A stretch of DNA of 64,000 nt from Catalimonadaceae bacterium JC749 (GTDB taxonomy: Bacteria; Bacteroidota; Bacteroidia; Cytophagales; Cyclobacteriaceae): positions 62,001 through 126,000 of the forward strand of contig JAJNNC010000009.1 of assembly GCA_021730635.1 (NCBI GenBank), in the 5' to 3' direction. This document shows, piece after piece, positions 24,474-33,045 of the stretch; within the stretch, counting starts at the first letter, position 1, and each line of letters starts with the position of its first letter. A model generated the notes under the pieces. It saw only the letters and a list, made by a program, of their open reading frames with translations. It was not told the origin of the DNA and did not search any database. Made by a program: the position numbers and the translations under genes.

Positions 24474-25427
24474 ATGAAAAAACTGACTATGCTTCTCCTG
24501 CTTTTTCCTGTCATCACTTTATGGGCCCAAAGTAGAACACAAGGTCCCTGGTGGCCTCATCCTTTATGGGGCGCTGAAGATCAGGCAGGCGCTTCCAACT
24601 GGATTACCCCCGAGAAAATAGTGCAGGCCAGCCGATGGGTGCAGGCCGGTAAAGTGTACGAACTGGGTCATGTCTATGAAAGAGAAATGTTTGTGCCTGA
24701 CAATCGTACTTTCCAGTTATTTATTCCCTCCTTTCCTACCTATGGACCGCAGGGTGAAAACAAGATTGTATTCAATGACGAGTTGCTGGTAGCACAGATC
24801 GGACAGGTGGGTACACAGTTCGACGGACTTGGACATCCCGGTCAGCAAATGGAGATGGAAGATGGTACCACTACCGAAGTGTTTTATAACGGTTATACCA
24901 CAGCGGAAATGAAAAATCCATTTGGCTTGCAAAAACTGGGCATAGAGCATGTAAAACCCCTGATCACGACGGGCATACTGATTGACCTGGCCGCCTCTCT
25001 GGGGAAAGACCCGCTGGAAGAGGGGTATGAAGTCAGTCTTCGTGACGTCAAAGAAGCCCTGGCCAAACAGGGTATAGAGGAAACAGAGATCAGACCGGGG
25101 GATGCGATCCTTTTTAATTTTGGCTGGTGGAGAAACTGGTACAAAGACTTTGTCATGGATGGCACCCGCCACCCCAGCATCAGTTTGGAGGTGGTGCAAT
25201 GGCTCCTTGAAAAGCAACCCAGCATGGTCGGGTCAGATGCCATTCTGGATGGTAAAGTCTTTCATGTACATGTAGAACTGACCATGAAAAACGGCATTTT
25301 CAACCTGGAGTGGATGAACTTTGAATCGCTGACAGCCGATAAGGTGTACCAGTTCATGTTCATTTTTACACCCCTGCGCATCAAAGGAGCCACAGGATCA
25401 CCGGGCAGACCGTTGGCCATCCGATAA
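24474..25427 (+). CDS. Exported cyclase-family amidohydrolase (kynurenine formamidase-like)
   Basis: 317 residues with a Sec signal (LTMLLLLFPVITLWAQ). The metal-binding signature of the cyclase family appears as QIGQVGTQFDGLGHPGQ (about 102-118), where HxGTHxDxxxH is varied to GTQFDGLGH, as in the large bacterial cyclase branch. The family hydrolyses formamides, isatin or related cyclic amides with Mn or Zn. Secretion separates it from tryptophan metabolism enzymes, so the substrate may be environmental. It converges with the TrxR-like gene 12 bp away. Confidence 0.8.
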   Translation: MKKLTMLLLLFPVITLWAQSRTQGPWWPHPLWGAEDQAGASNWITPEKIVQASRWVQAGKVYELGHVYEREMFVPDNRTFQLFIPSFPTYGPQGENKIVFNDELLVAQIGQVGTQFDGLGHPGQQMEMEDGTTTEVFYNGYTTAEMKNPFGLQKLGIEHVKPLITTGILIDLAASLGKDPLEEGYEVSLRDVKEALAKQGIEETEIRPGDAILFNFGWWRNWYKDFVMDGTRHPSISLEVVQWLLEKQPSMVGSDAILDGKVFHVHVELTMKNGIFNLEWMNFESLTADKVYQFMFIFTPLRIKGATGSPGRPLAIR

Positions 25428-25439
25428 TTTCAAAAAGGA

Positions 25440-26351
25440 TCAGCGCTGAAAGGCTGCTTCAATCAGGTGATGATTGATAAAGGCACCTGCGGAGTTACCA
25501 GTAGCCACCGCCACTGCCAGGGCACGCCGGCTGGCATTATCGCCACAGGCATAGACCCCTTCGACCGTCGTCTGTTGAAAAGTATCCACCTGGAGGAGAC
25601 CCTGTGCTGTGAATTCGCATCCCAGTTGTTCCGGTATGCTACAATGTTGAATGTATTCAGGCCGGGCATACAGGGCATCAATAGGAATGCCGGATCCATC
25701 TTTGAAAACGATGTGTTGAATTTTTCCCTGATGGTGTTCAATCCTGTCAATTTCTGTTTCAATAATTTCAATGTTGTGATTTACAATTTTGGCGGTTTCC
25801 TCTTCCGTCAGCGTTGATTTTCCATTGGTCAACAGGGTAAGCGACCGGGTCCAGTGCGAGATTAATTGCACATAGTGGAAGGTACCCTCTCCATTCAACA
25901 AAATACCGGTTTTCTTATTTTTCACCTCATAGCCATGGCAGTAAGGACAATGCAAAATGGAGATACCCCAGCAGGCTGCAAAACCCTGGATGTCTGGCAT
26001 GATGTCTTTCAATCCTGTGGCAAATAACACTTTTTTCCCTGTGAATACTTCTCCAGCCTGGGTTTCAATGTCAAAACCTGTCGGAGTTTTCCTTCCCACC
26101 GTCGCCAATCCCTGGTGAAAGGTAATGGTCGGATATTGCAAGACCTGTTCTTTTGCCAGATGCGCTATCTCCCTCGGTTCTTTCCCATCCTGAGTGAGAA
26201 AATTATGGGAATGCGGTGTTTGCTGGTTGCAAGGTTGTCCACTGTCCAGAATGAGTACCTTTCTCAAAGACCGACCCAGAGCCAGGGCAGCGGAAAGCCC
26301 TGCATAGCTACCCCCTACGATGATGACTTCAAAGTGACTGTTGTCTTCCAT
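25440..26351 (-). CDS. Thioredoxin reductase-like FAD/NAD(P) oxidoreductase
   Basis: 303 residues from the ATG at 26351. A frame from 26390 exists, but that codon lies inside the -7 element (26388-26395) and cannot be the start. FAD-binding IIVGGSYAGLSAALALG, the redox pair CPYCHG (about 135-140 from this start), and the C-terminal VYACGDNASR motif define the class. The second cofactor motif (LLNGEG) is weak, so NADPH preference is uncertain. This branch resembles the gliotoxin-reductase/TrxR-like group that reduces small disulfides. Divergent from a Fur-family regulator with a 29-bp dyad between, it is probably under metal or peroxide control. Confidence 0.85.
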   Translation of the reverse strand: MEDNSHFEVIIVGGSYAGLSAALALGRSLRKVLILDSGQPCNQQTPHSHNFLTQDGKEPREIAHLAKEQVLQYPTITFHQGLATVGRKTPTGFDIETQAGEVFTGKKVLFATGLKDIMPDIQGFAACWGISILHCPYCHGYEVKNKKTGILLNGEGTFHYVQLISHWTRSLTLLTNGKSTLTEEETAKIVNHNIEIIETEIDRIEHHQGKIQHIVFKDGSGIPIDALYARPEYIQHCSIPEQLGCEFTAQGLLQVDTFQQTTVEGVYACGDNASRRALAVAVATGNSAGAFINHHLIEAAFQR

Positions 26352-26387
26352 ACTAATTGAATGTTGATTTGTGCTCAGTTTTCTTGG

Positions 26388-26395
26388 CAAAGATA
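26388..26395 (-). promoter_or_regulatory. -7 element for the TrxR-like gene
   Basis: TATCTTTG on the minus strand, 37 bp before the ATG at 26351. Its position excludes the upstream start and places the 29-bp dyad (26406-26434) across the -33 region. Confidence 0.6.
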
Positions 26396-26405
26396 AATAG
26401 TTTCA

Positions 26406-26434
26406 TTATTATTGCAACAAAGTCGCATTAATAA
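26406..26434. promoter_or_regulatory. 29-bp near-perfect dyad, Fur-family operator candidate
   Basis: Arms TTATTATTGCAAC and GTCGCATTAATAA around a central AAA; 11 of 13 positions pair. It ends 2 bp before the Fur-family ATG and covers the -33 region of the divergent TrxR-like gene, so one bound regulator could silence both. The TTGCAAC core recalls Zur/Fur-type boxes, but no exact consensus is met. Confidence 0.7.
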
Positions 26435-26436
26435 AT

Positions 26437-26811
26437 ATGAAAAGAAGAAACACGCAACCCAAAAAGGAGATCTTATCGGCACTGAAATCAGCCCATTCCG
26501 CATTAAGTCATGAAATGATTCAGTCAGAAATGAAAGATCAGATGGACAGGGCGACCATTTACCGGGTACTCAACCGCTTTTGTGAGGATGGCCTGGTCCA
26601 CAGGATTGTGGGTGACGATGGGAAACAATATTTTGCCCTTTGCCTGCAGTGTGAAGAGAAAAAGCATCACCACAATCATTTTCATTTTCGCTGTCTGGAT
26701 TGTGGGACGGTGGAATGTCTGGATAAGGAAATACAGATTTCTCTGCCGGCTGGCTATGTGCCTGAACATTTCAATGGCTTGATTACCGGCCATTGCCGCA
26801 GGTGTTCTTAG
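26437..26811 (+). CDS. Fur family transcriptional regulator
   Basis: 124 residues, at the short end for the family. The winged helix covers ILSALKSAHSALSHEMIQSEM and DRATIYRVLNRFCEDGLVHRI (about 10-55). The metal part carries HHHNHFHFRCLDCGTVECL and a C-terminal GHCRRC, giving two CxxC pairs for structural zinc and a cluster of histidines for sensing. It could be a Zur, Fur or PerR homologue; the lack of extended sensing sequence does not decide. It probably represses itself and the divergent TrxR-like gene via the dyad at 26406-26434. Confidence 0.9.
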   Translation: MKRRNTQPKKEILSALKSAHSALSHEMIQSEMKDQMDRATIYRVLNRFCEDGLVHRIVGDDGKQYFALCLQCEEKKHHHNHFHFRCLDCGTVECLDKEIQISLPAGYVPEHFNGLITGHCRRCS

Positions 26812-26979
26812 ATCCCTGGCCCTGTGCAAACCATTACCAGAAAGTGGTGCCTTCTCCTTTGGTGACCTGGACTGACAAAACTCTTTATTTGATACGTTGA
26901 CAAAGAAATGACAGGAAGCTCGGAGGTACCGCTGCGCCGGTATCCACGCACTGTCCTTTTACAACAGACACTTCTCAGG

Positions 26980-28266
26980 TCAATGGGAGGAGACAAAGGC
27001 TTTTCTGTGTTTTGTCGCCAATTGTTCTAATGCCGCAATAGCCACATCCTTCTCCGCTTCCAGGCAGATTTCTTTCTGCAGACGAAGGGCATTCTGCTTA
27101 AAACTTTGATCTTTCAGCATCCTGGCGATAGCCTGGCGAATAGATGGTACGCTTGCTTTCTGACTCAGGTTGATACCACAGCCCTGATAGGCCACTTTGG
27201 CAGCATTATCATTTTGATCCCGACCCATGGGTAAACACAGTAAGGGTAATCCGTGGGACAAAGCCCGCATCACGGTGCCATGACCGGCATGGGTGATGAC
27301 CAGCGTTGCTGTTGGAAAAATCTTGGAATGTGGTGCCGATCTGACCACCAGCACATGGTCAGGGGCCTCCAATGTTTCATGGTCCAGGGCCAATCCCAGG
27401 GTCACCAGTGCCCTGACCTGGAAGTCTCTTAGGGCATCGATGCATCGTTGGATGACAGCCCTTTGATTTTGAAAGGTAGAAGAAAGGCTCACTACCACCA
27501 GGGGGCGTGTATCATCCGCCGGCCAGGGACTTTCCCAGGATGCTGTCCAGTCCGGATCATCCAGGACGGGCCCCGTATATCTCACATTGGAGGGGCTTGG
27601 TTCGATGGGAAAGTCAAAACTTCTTAGCGTTTGAATGAGACGCAGGTCTGCCTGATCGAGCAGATCAGTGACTCGATGCAGTTTGTTGAGACCATGCGTT
27701 TTTCTGACCTCATTGAGCAGGGGTAAATACTTATTCAGCAAGCGAGAAAACAAATGACCTAACAAACGATCACGCAGCCGGCCAAGCCGACCCTTTCCCG
27801 GTAACAGGCCCATCATACCAGGGGGACGGTTGGGTCCGGGCATATATTCAGGCATGTGAAAAACCACTACACGGGGTATTAGCAAAGATTCGGCAGCAAT
27901 CAGGGCAGGTGTCAGCAAACAATCCACGACTAATACATCTGCGGAAACCTCCTGCAAAGCCCTCAAAGTTTCTGCTACTGTCGTATCCGCAGGCCCAAAG
28001 ATCACCCTATCCATCGTAGGATTTGAAAAAGGGGAAGCTTTCCAGTCCTGGAAGAAATCTACTTTTCTGTCGGTTCGGGTAAAGTATTGTGTAAACGGAA
28101 GGAACTGCAGGCCATAAGTGCTGACAGTTTGTTGCAGGCAAGGTTCTGTCAACACCCATACCTTGTGTCCACGTGCCGACAAGCGCCTGGCCAGGCCAAG
28201 CATGGGAGGAATATTCCCGCCCCCTTCGATAGTGACAAACAGAAAGCTTTGGAGCTGTTTCATCAT
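26980..28266 (-). CDS. UGT/MGT-type glycosyltransferase
   Basis: 428 residues, GT1 fold. The N-terminal domain has GGGNIPPMLGLARRLSARGHKVWVL (about 15-39). The C-terminal donor-binding signature is complete: THAGHGTVMRALSHGLPLLCLPMGRDQNDNA (about 343-373). Family members move a sugar from a nucleotide donor to macrolides, flavonoids or other small lipophilic acceptors. No biosynthetic cluster is around it. The TetR gene starts 8 bp upstream of it and the two form an operon, which fits an inducible detoxification or antibiotic-inactivation enzyme (inference). Confidence 0.9.
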   Translation of the reverse strand: MMKQLQSFLFVTIEGGGNIPPMLGLARRLSARGHKVWVLTEPCLQQTVSTYGLQFLPFTQYFTRTDRKVDFFQDWKASPFSNPTMDRVIFGPADTTVAETLRALQEVSADVLVVDCLLTPALIAAESLLIPRVVVFHMPEYMPGPNRPPGMMGLLPGKGRLGRLRDRLLGHLFSRLLNKYLPLLNEVRKTHGLNKLHRVTDLLDQADLRLIQTLRSFDFPIEPSPSNVRYTGPVLDDPDWTASWESPWPADDTRPLVVVSLSSTFQNQRAVIQRCIDALRDFQVRALVTLGLALDHETLEAPDHVLVVRSAPHSKIFPTATLVITHAGHGTVMRALSHGLPLLCLPMGRDQNDNAAKVAYQGCGINLSQKASVPSIRQAIARMLKDQSFKQNALRLQKEICLEAEKDVAIAALEQLATKHRKAFVSSH

Positions 28267-28273
28267 AGTATGG

Positions 28274-28879
28274 TTAGGTTTGAAATTTCAGGATAAGCCC
28301 TTCCAACAGCGTCTTAAAAACCTGGAAGGTTTCTTCAAAACTCTTGTGAAGATCACGCCTGAGAAGTTTCCAGAGGTACAACTCTGTGGCTGTGATGAAT
28401 GCCAGGAGCCTTTCCTCATATTCCGGAGAAGAAGCATCGGGCAGGTAAGGACCAAACACCCGGGCACACCAGTTGCGATGATACAAACGGGCTGCATCCA
28501 GCAGTTTTCTGGCAACAGGAAGTTCATTCTCCACATTCAGGGTACGGATGGACGCATCGCCAAGAGACTCATAATCGGTGAGCAGGATATATAGGCTCGC
28601 TTCTATATCCCCTACGGGGGCGTGGCTTCTTTTCATTCGGGTATGGGCAGCATCGTTTTCGAGGCAAGCCTCGAATAAGTTTTCCTTGGAACCATATTTT
28701 CTCAGCAGGGTACGCACCGTGACGCCGGATCGCTCCGCTATCTTTTCCAGGGTGATATCCAGGATAGAAAATTCTTTCCAGAGGGAAACCGCTGCCTCCA
28801 AAATCTTCTGCTCATTTTGAGCAACACGATCGGCCCGCAGAGACATATTATAGGTGCGCTTTCCCTTTTTTGTTTTCAT
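28274..28879 (-). CDS. TetR/AcrR family regulator of the glycosyltransferase
   Basis: 201 residues from the ATG at 28879; an internal ATG at 28846 is also possible because a dyad overlaps the first start. The HTH is in KILEAAVSLWKEFSILDITLEKIAERSGVTVRTLLRKYGSKENLFEACLE (about 25-74). Two palindromes upstream (28877-28926) look like its operators. Its stop is 8 bp from the glycosyltransferase start, so it almost certainly controls that gene together with itself. Confidence 0.9.
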   Translation of the reverse strand: MKTKKGKRTYNMSLRADRVAQNEQKILEAAVSLWKEFSILDITLEKIAERSGVTVRTLLRKYGSKENLFEACLENDAAHTRMKRSHAPVGDIEASLYILLTDYESLGDASIRTLNVENELPVARKLLDAARLYHRNWCARVFGPYLPDASSPEYEERLLAFITATELYLWKLLRRDLHKSFEETFQVFKTLLEGLILKFQT

Positions 28880-28926
28880 GTCACTAATATAGACATGAAA
28901 TAATTTAATGTCAATATCAATGACAT
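28877..28926. promoter_or_regulatory. Two operator dyads of the TetR-glycosyltransferase unit
   Basis: CATGTC-N9-GACATG at 28877-28897 and ATGTCA-N7-TGACAT at 28908-28926, both perfect 6-bp arms sharing the ATGTC/GACAT core. The first covers the proposed start codon. Confidence 0.6.
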
Positions 28927-29099
28927 CAATTATTTTTAACTTTCAATGTTTGCCATTCAGATTAGAGATGACAGTCAGTCAGGTTCTTTGTGGTTTTTAA
29001 GAAATTAGGCAGAAAATCCTCTGTTACCAATGATGCAACACGGTTGTTGACGCTTTCCGCTGCCGCGCCCCTACAATCCACTAACGTTTGTTCTGTCTA

Positions 29100-29954
29100 T
29101 TACCCGAGAATATGGTTTGCAATGCCCTGGATGATTTTATCCCAGTCGTCTTCATGCAACTCATGGCCGGTACCTTCCAGCACCATAAGTTTAGCGTTTC
29201 TTATTTTTTCCAGCATGACGTGGGTGTGCCTGAAATGCCAAATGAGGTCGTCTGTTCCGTGAATCAGCAAGGTAGGTTGATTGATTTCATCCAGGCGATT
29301 ATAAAAGGATTCTCCACCCTGTAAGGCTGCGTGATTAAACATACTAAGGTAGTGGTGGGCTCGCTGAAATTCACGCCTGATGAGTTTCTCTCCCCTTTGT
29401 GTATTATAGGGTTTCTTACCGCTCATCAACACAGCCCCTTCCAGCATATATTCAACCACACTATCCTCTTTGGACCAATCCACAGAGGAGGATTTAGCAT
29501 GAAAATCCAGAATACGGGTATCCATGTCAGGAATGTTCGGATCAGAATCTCCCCAGGGTCCTGTTGACATCAGCGTCAGGGTGGCCACCCGGTCAGGATA
29601 CTTCAAGGCCGCTATTTGGGCAATGAGTCCGCCCAGCGACATGCCCACCCAATGGGCTTTTTGGATCTGATAATCCTCTACAATGGCAACAGCATCATCC
29701 ACAAGGTCAACAATATCATAAGGTGTTGAACCGGGTGCATAATGGGTAGATTGCCCTACGTCCCTGTTGTCGTATCGGATGACCAGAAACCCTTGGGCAG
29801 CCAATTGCCGGCAGAAGGCTTCATCCCAGAAAAGCATGGAAACCGTGGCTCCTGCCAGCAACAAGATGGCAGGGTTCTCCTGATTACCAAAACTTTCTGT
29901 GAAAAGTGTGATGTCGTTGTATCTAACCAGTTTTTCACTCCTATCTGTTTTCAT
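29100..29954 (-). CDS. Alpha/beta hydrolase, cytoplasmic
   Basis: 284 residues without signal peptide. Landmarks: LLAGATVSMLFWDEAF (oxyanion strand), YDNRDVGQSTHY, nucleophile elbow VGMSLGGLIAQ (about 101-111), HGTDDLIWHF with the acid, and GTGHELHEDDWD with the histidine. It resembles the aclacinomycin methylesterase/epoxide hydrolase-like branch. Monocistronic by position; 145 bp of featureless DNA precede the neighbouring TetR gene. Confidence 0.85.
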   Translation of the reverse strand: MKTDRSEKLVRYNDITLFTESFGNQENPAILLLAGATVSMLFWDEAFCRQLAAQGFLVIRYDNRDVGQSTHYAPGSTPYDIVDLVDDAVAIVEDYQIQKAHWVGMSLGGLIAQIAALKYPDRVATLTLMSTGPWGDSDPNIPDMDTRILDFHAKSSSVDWSKEDSVVEYMLEGAVLMSGKKPYNTQRGEKLIRREFQRAHHYLSMFNHAALQGGESFYNRLDEINQPTLLIHGTDDLIWHFRHTHVMLEKIRNAKLMVLEGTGHELHEDDWDKIIQGIANHILG

Positions 29955-30149
29955 AAGGCCTACTGTTCATTTTGTTAGAGTCACTACAATTGCATGAATT
30001 AAAGTCTTAGCAATGCGTTGCAAAGAAGGAATATTTTACCATTAAACTTTCTTGGCTTTTGTTATAGCGTTTACAAAAAAGTAGGTCAGCCTTTTTACTA
30101 TTTGCTCAAGGGGTAGTCCATTTGCAAAATTTTTTCTGCAATACCTCCT

Positions 30150-30560
30150 TCAATTATGGTTTTCTTCAAACCATTTGACGATAGCGGGCATATTTCTTTC
30201 AAATCCTCCAGGAATAAAAAAATTCAATACGCCTGTCTGTTGATCGGTTCTATTGGCAAAATCGTGCATCGTCTTAGCTGGTATTCTCAAAAAAGTGCCT
30301 TTGTCTGCCTCAATCCACTGATCGCCCACCAAGAATGAAGTAGTCCCTTCCAGCACATAAAACACTTCGTCATTTTCTTCGTGTTGGTGTGCACCGGGTC
30401 CCTCTGAATGTGGCGCAAGCCACCATTCTGAAACGCTGTATTTTTCGGCTGTCTCGTTTTCATCCGCTTTAAAAATTGCCGTCATTGTACCACAGTGGTA
30501 GGTACGCCCTTGCCCTGGTGTTAGGATTAATGCATCATGCTGACTGTGTTTGTGTTTCAT
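30150..30560 (-). CDS. Cupin domain protein
   Basis: About 136 residues from the ATG at 30560; alternatives at 30566 and 30590 add a few residues. Cupin motif 1: GPGAHQHEENDEVFYVLEGTTSF (H-x-H, E and later H ligands). Motif 2: DKGTFLRIPAKTMHDFANR. The two motifs give a complete metal site, so an enzymatic role (dioxygenase or isomerase) is possible; a sensor role is also common. No operon partner. Confidence 0.8.
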   Translation of the reverse strand: MKHKHSQHDALILTPGQGRTYHCGTMTAIFKADENETAEKYSVSEWWLAPHSEGPGAHQHEENDEVFYVLEGTTSFLVGDQWIEADKGTFLRIPAKTMHDFANRTDQQTGVLNFFIPGGFERNMPAIVKWFEENHN

Positions 30561-30799
30561 GGTCATGTGTCTTTTTACGATGAACACCATTGTAGATATA
30601 TCTTTCCATAAAGTCCAGACAACGTAGCATTTTGTTCACTAGATTGATTTCAAAAAGTGATGTTCTTGACAAAGTAAACGTCATTGGCATGGAGCATTTG
30701 ACCATGTTCATTAGGGTTACACAGAAGAATAGGGTAGAACAGCATACAGCCATTCACAATAGGTCTTACAACGTAATTGATATGATTTTTCGCTGATTG

Positions 30800-32230
30800 T
30801 TAATGGGTAGTTTGTGCCTCAGCGCTGAACGTTTTAACCATATGGATTTTTTCCCCACCATTGTTAGGAAAAATATCAAAACTTACTCTTACTCCCTGAA
30901 TAAACAGCGGTTTATTAGATTTCAAAAGCTGTCCTGTATATACGTCGGCTGCTTTGTTTTCCCTGATCAGGGATTCCTGTTCTGTAGCGACTAGTTCTTG
31001 TTGCAGGTTTTTTACTTCTGCTATCGCTAATACGGCAGGATTGAATAAATATGCTACTGAACTTATGTCCAGTCTATATTCGTAGGGATGAATGTCATCA
31101 GAAAGCTCAGTGGCCAGATAAACAGGTTTCTGGTTTAAGTAAAAAACACCTAACGCCTTGGTGTAAAAGGGAACCTTCCCCTGTATATCAGAAAGATCCG
31201 TGCCACTGATATAATGCTGATCATTCAACAATGCAACGCCGCCGGAATGGGGATGAAAATCTATCTTGGTATTCCATTTCACCTGAATGGAGGTTGGTTG
31301 GTACATCATACCATCCAATACTTTCTCATAAGCCTGTAGGTTCATGATCTCATACAGATCTATAATATCAGAACCTGACAGGGTATTAGCAATCCGGTTT
31401 GCATCAGAAACCCCGTAAAGTGTGTAGGAAGCATCCGCCGAAATAGCCTGATCCCAAGATTGATCCATACCGTAGATTCTTAGCTTGGCATTCAGTTCAT
31501 CCAAGGGAGTCCCGTTTACCATGAGCGTATGTGCCTTCTTCATAGAAAAATCAGAACCCACTTGTAAAGCTGCACTTCGATGGTAAATGTCTTTATCAAA
31601 TGCTATCTCATACTCAACGGCATACCAGGTTGCATCCGCTAAGGGCTGAGGATCATAGCTGTGTGAAAAAGTTCTGTTGTGGCTGACATCGATAATCTGT
31701 TGACTTGTAAAATTCAGTAAGGGGGTTTCAGTGGTGGTATACACATAGTGTTGCAACATAGTAAAATCCTGAACCTGTTGGGTACCGGACTCTATATAAA
31801 AGTAATATCTGAAAACACCCCGGTAAATGTTATACAAACTAAAGGTTAAAACCCCTTCCCGATACCTGGGTGAGAAAGAATTCAAATACAACACCCATCC
31901 GTCCGATTTTTTAACATCATATCGGATATCTTCGCTAAAGTGCCTGTTGGCCTGATCACTCCAGGGCATAGGAACAGGAGGGTGATCTGATGGCAGCGGC
32001 AAATACTCGAGATTTTCCCAATCGAACGGTTCCTGCCATTCATCAAAATCATGGGGATAGACCATTTCCGTGATGTTATCGATAAGGGTGGGCTGCTGGT
32101 TTGGTAAGGTTTCCGAAATCACATTGAGTTGAGGTTCGGGACTTTCTCTTTCCTCTGTTGTGCAACTTGCCATGAAAAAAAAAAAGAAGGCTAAGCACAG
32201 CCATTGATGAAGTTTTGCTGTTGCGTTCAC
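30800..32230 (-). CDS. Large lipoprotein of unknown function
   Basis: 476 residues. A hydrophobic signal with an unusual run of five phenylalanines (LAFFFFFMASC) ends in a lipobox, so the protein is lipid-anchored. The mature part is rich in Tyr, Asp and Trp, and the middle section alternates in a way that suggests beta-sheet. I recognise no family. It stands alone on the minus strand, divergent from a SnoaL-like lipoprotein gene. No regulator adjoins it. Confidence 0.7.
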   Translation of the reverse strand: MNATAKLHQWLCLAFFFFFMASCTTEERESPEPQLNVISETLPNQQPTLIDNITEMVYPHDFDEWQEPFDWENLEYLPLPSDHPPVPMPWSDQANRHFSEDIRYDVKKSDGWVLYLNSFSPRYREGVLTFSLYNIYRGVFRYYFYIESGTQQVQDFTMLQHYVYTTTETPLLNFTSQQIIDVSHNRTFSHSYDPQPLADATWYAVEYEIAFDKDIYHRSAALQVGSDFSMKKAHTLMVNGTPLDELNAKLRIYGMDQSWDQAISADASYTLYGVSDANRIANTLSGSDIIDLYEIMNLQAYEKVLDGMMYQPTSIQVKWNTKIDFHPHSGGVALLNDQHYISGTDLSDIQGKVPFYTKALGVFYLNQKPVYLATELSDDIHPYEYRLDISSVAYLFNPAVLAIAEVKNLQQELVATEQESLIRENKAADVYTGQLLKSNKPLFIQGVRVSFDIFPNNGGEKIHMVKTFSAEAQTTH

Positions 32231-32447
32231 TTTTAGCAGTGGTTCTTAGTGATACTAAAAATAGATTATTTTTTCCAGCTTTTTTTTAATTATGGCAAGA
32301 TTAATTTTGAAATACAGATTAAGATAACGATCATCAAACTGTTGCCACCTTTAGTAGCTTTTTGTGAAACTGCTGATGCTCATGGGCCCAATAGACAATG
32401 GCAATTGCAGACAACTGAAAACTTTACATTCTCAAATCCATGCCGCC

Positions 32448-32948
32448 ATGAAAAAAACCTGCATCCCTATTTACCTCCTGATCATGGTTTCTATTCTATT
32501 GCATTGTACTCCACGGCAAGTCCATGATCGGGAAGAGCAAACACAGAGATCGTCAGATAGCCTAGCACTCAACAATCAGTTAAATGAAATAGAGTTGCTC
32601 TGTGAAAATCTGGTATTAGATCATTACCTGGCTTATTTTTATGAAGACGCCATGCTACTTCCTCCTGGTCAGGCACCCATCAAAGGGATAGAGGCTATCA
32701 GAGAATATTTAAGTGGATTTTACGATTTTTTTATTCCATCATTTGAATGTCAGTATTCTGAAAGGAAAATTGAAGTAGAAGACTCTCTGGCTGTACGTCA
32801 ATATAAAAGTTTTGGGAGGATATTATACCTGAACGCAAAGGACACGCTTATCTCCGACAACAAATATATGGAATTGGTGAAGAAACAATCAGATGGTTCG
32901 TGGAAGATTGTCTGGCAAATGTGGAATGCCAATAAGCCAATTCAATAA
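32448..32948 (+). CDS. SnoaL-like lipoprotein (DUF4440/NTF2 fold)
   Basis: 166 residues from the ATG at 32448; an upstream frame from 32364 lacks a signal. KKTCIPIYLLIMVSILLHC is a lipoprotein signal with C19. The mature part has the NTF2-like pattern: DHYLAYFYEDAMLLPPGQAPIKGIEAIREYLSGFYD, then KLVKKQSDGSWKIVWQMWN at the end. Such proteins bind small ligands or act as minor hydrolases and isomerases. It converges with the B1 metallo-beta-lactamase gene. Confidence 0.75.
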   Translation: MKKTCIPIYLLIMVSILLHCTPRQVHDREEQTQRSSDSLALNNQLNEIELLCENLVLDHYLAYFYEDAMLLPPGQAPIKGIEAIREYLSGFYDFFIPSFECQYSERKIEVEDSLAVRQYKSFGRILYLNAKDTLISDNKYMELVKKQSDGSWKIVWQMWNANKPIQ

Positions 32949-33045
32949 CACCCGCAATGATTGTCAACTCCAATGGAGCACAAGCCTGCAAATCGCAGTG
33001 CCGTGGATAGATAGAATCATAAGGTTTCTATTACCCCAATTTCTT

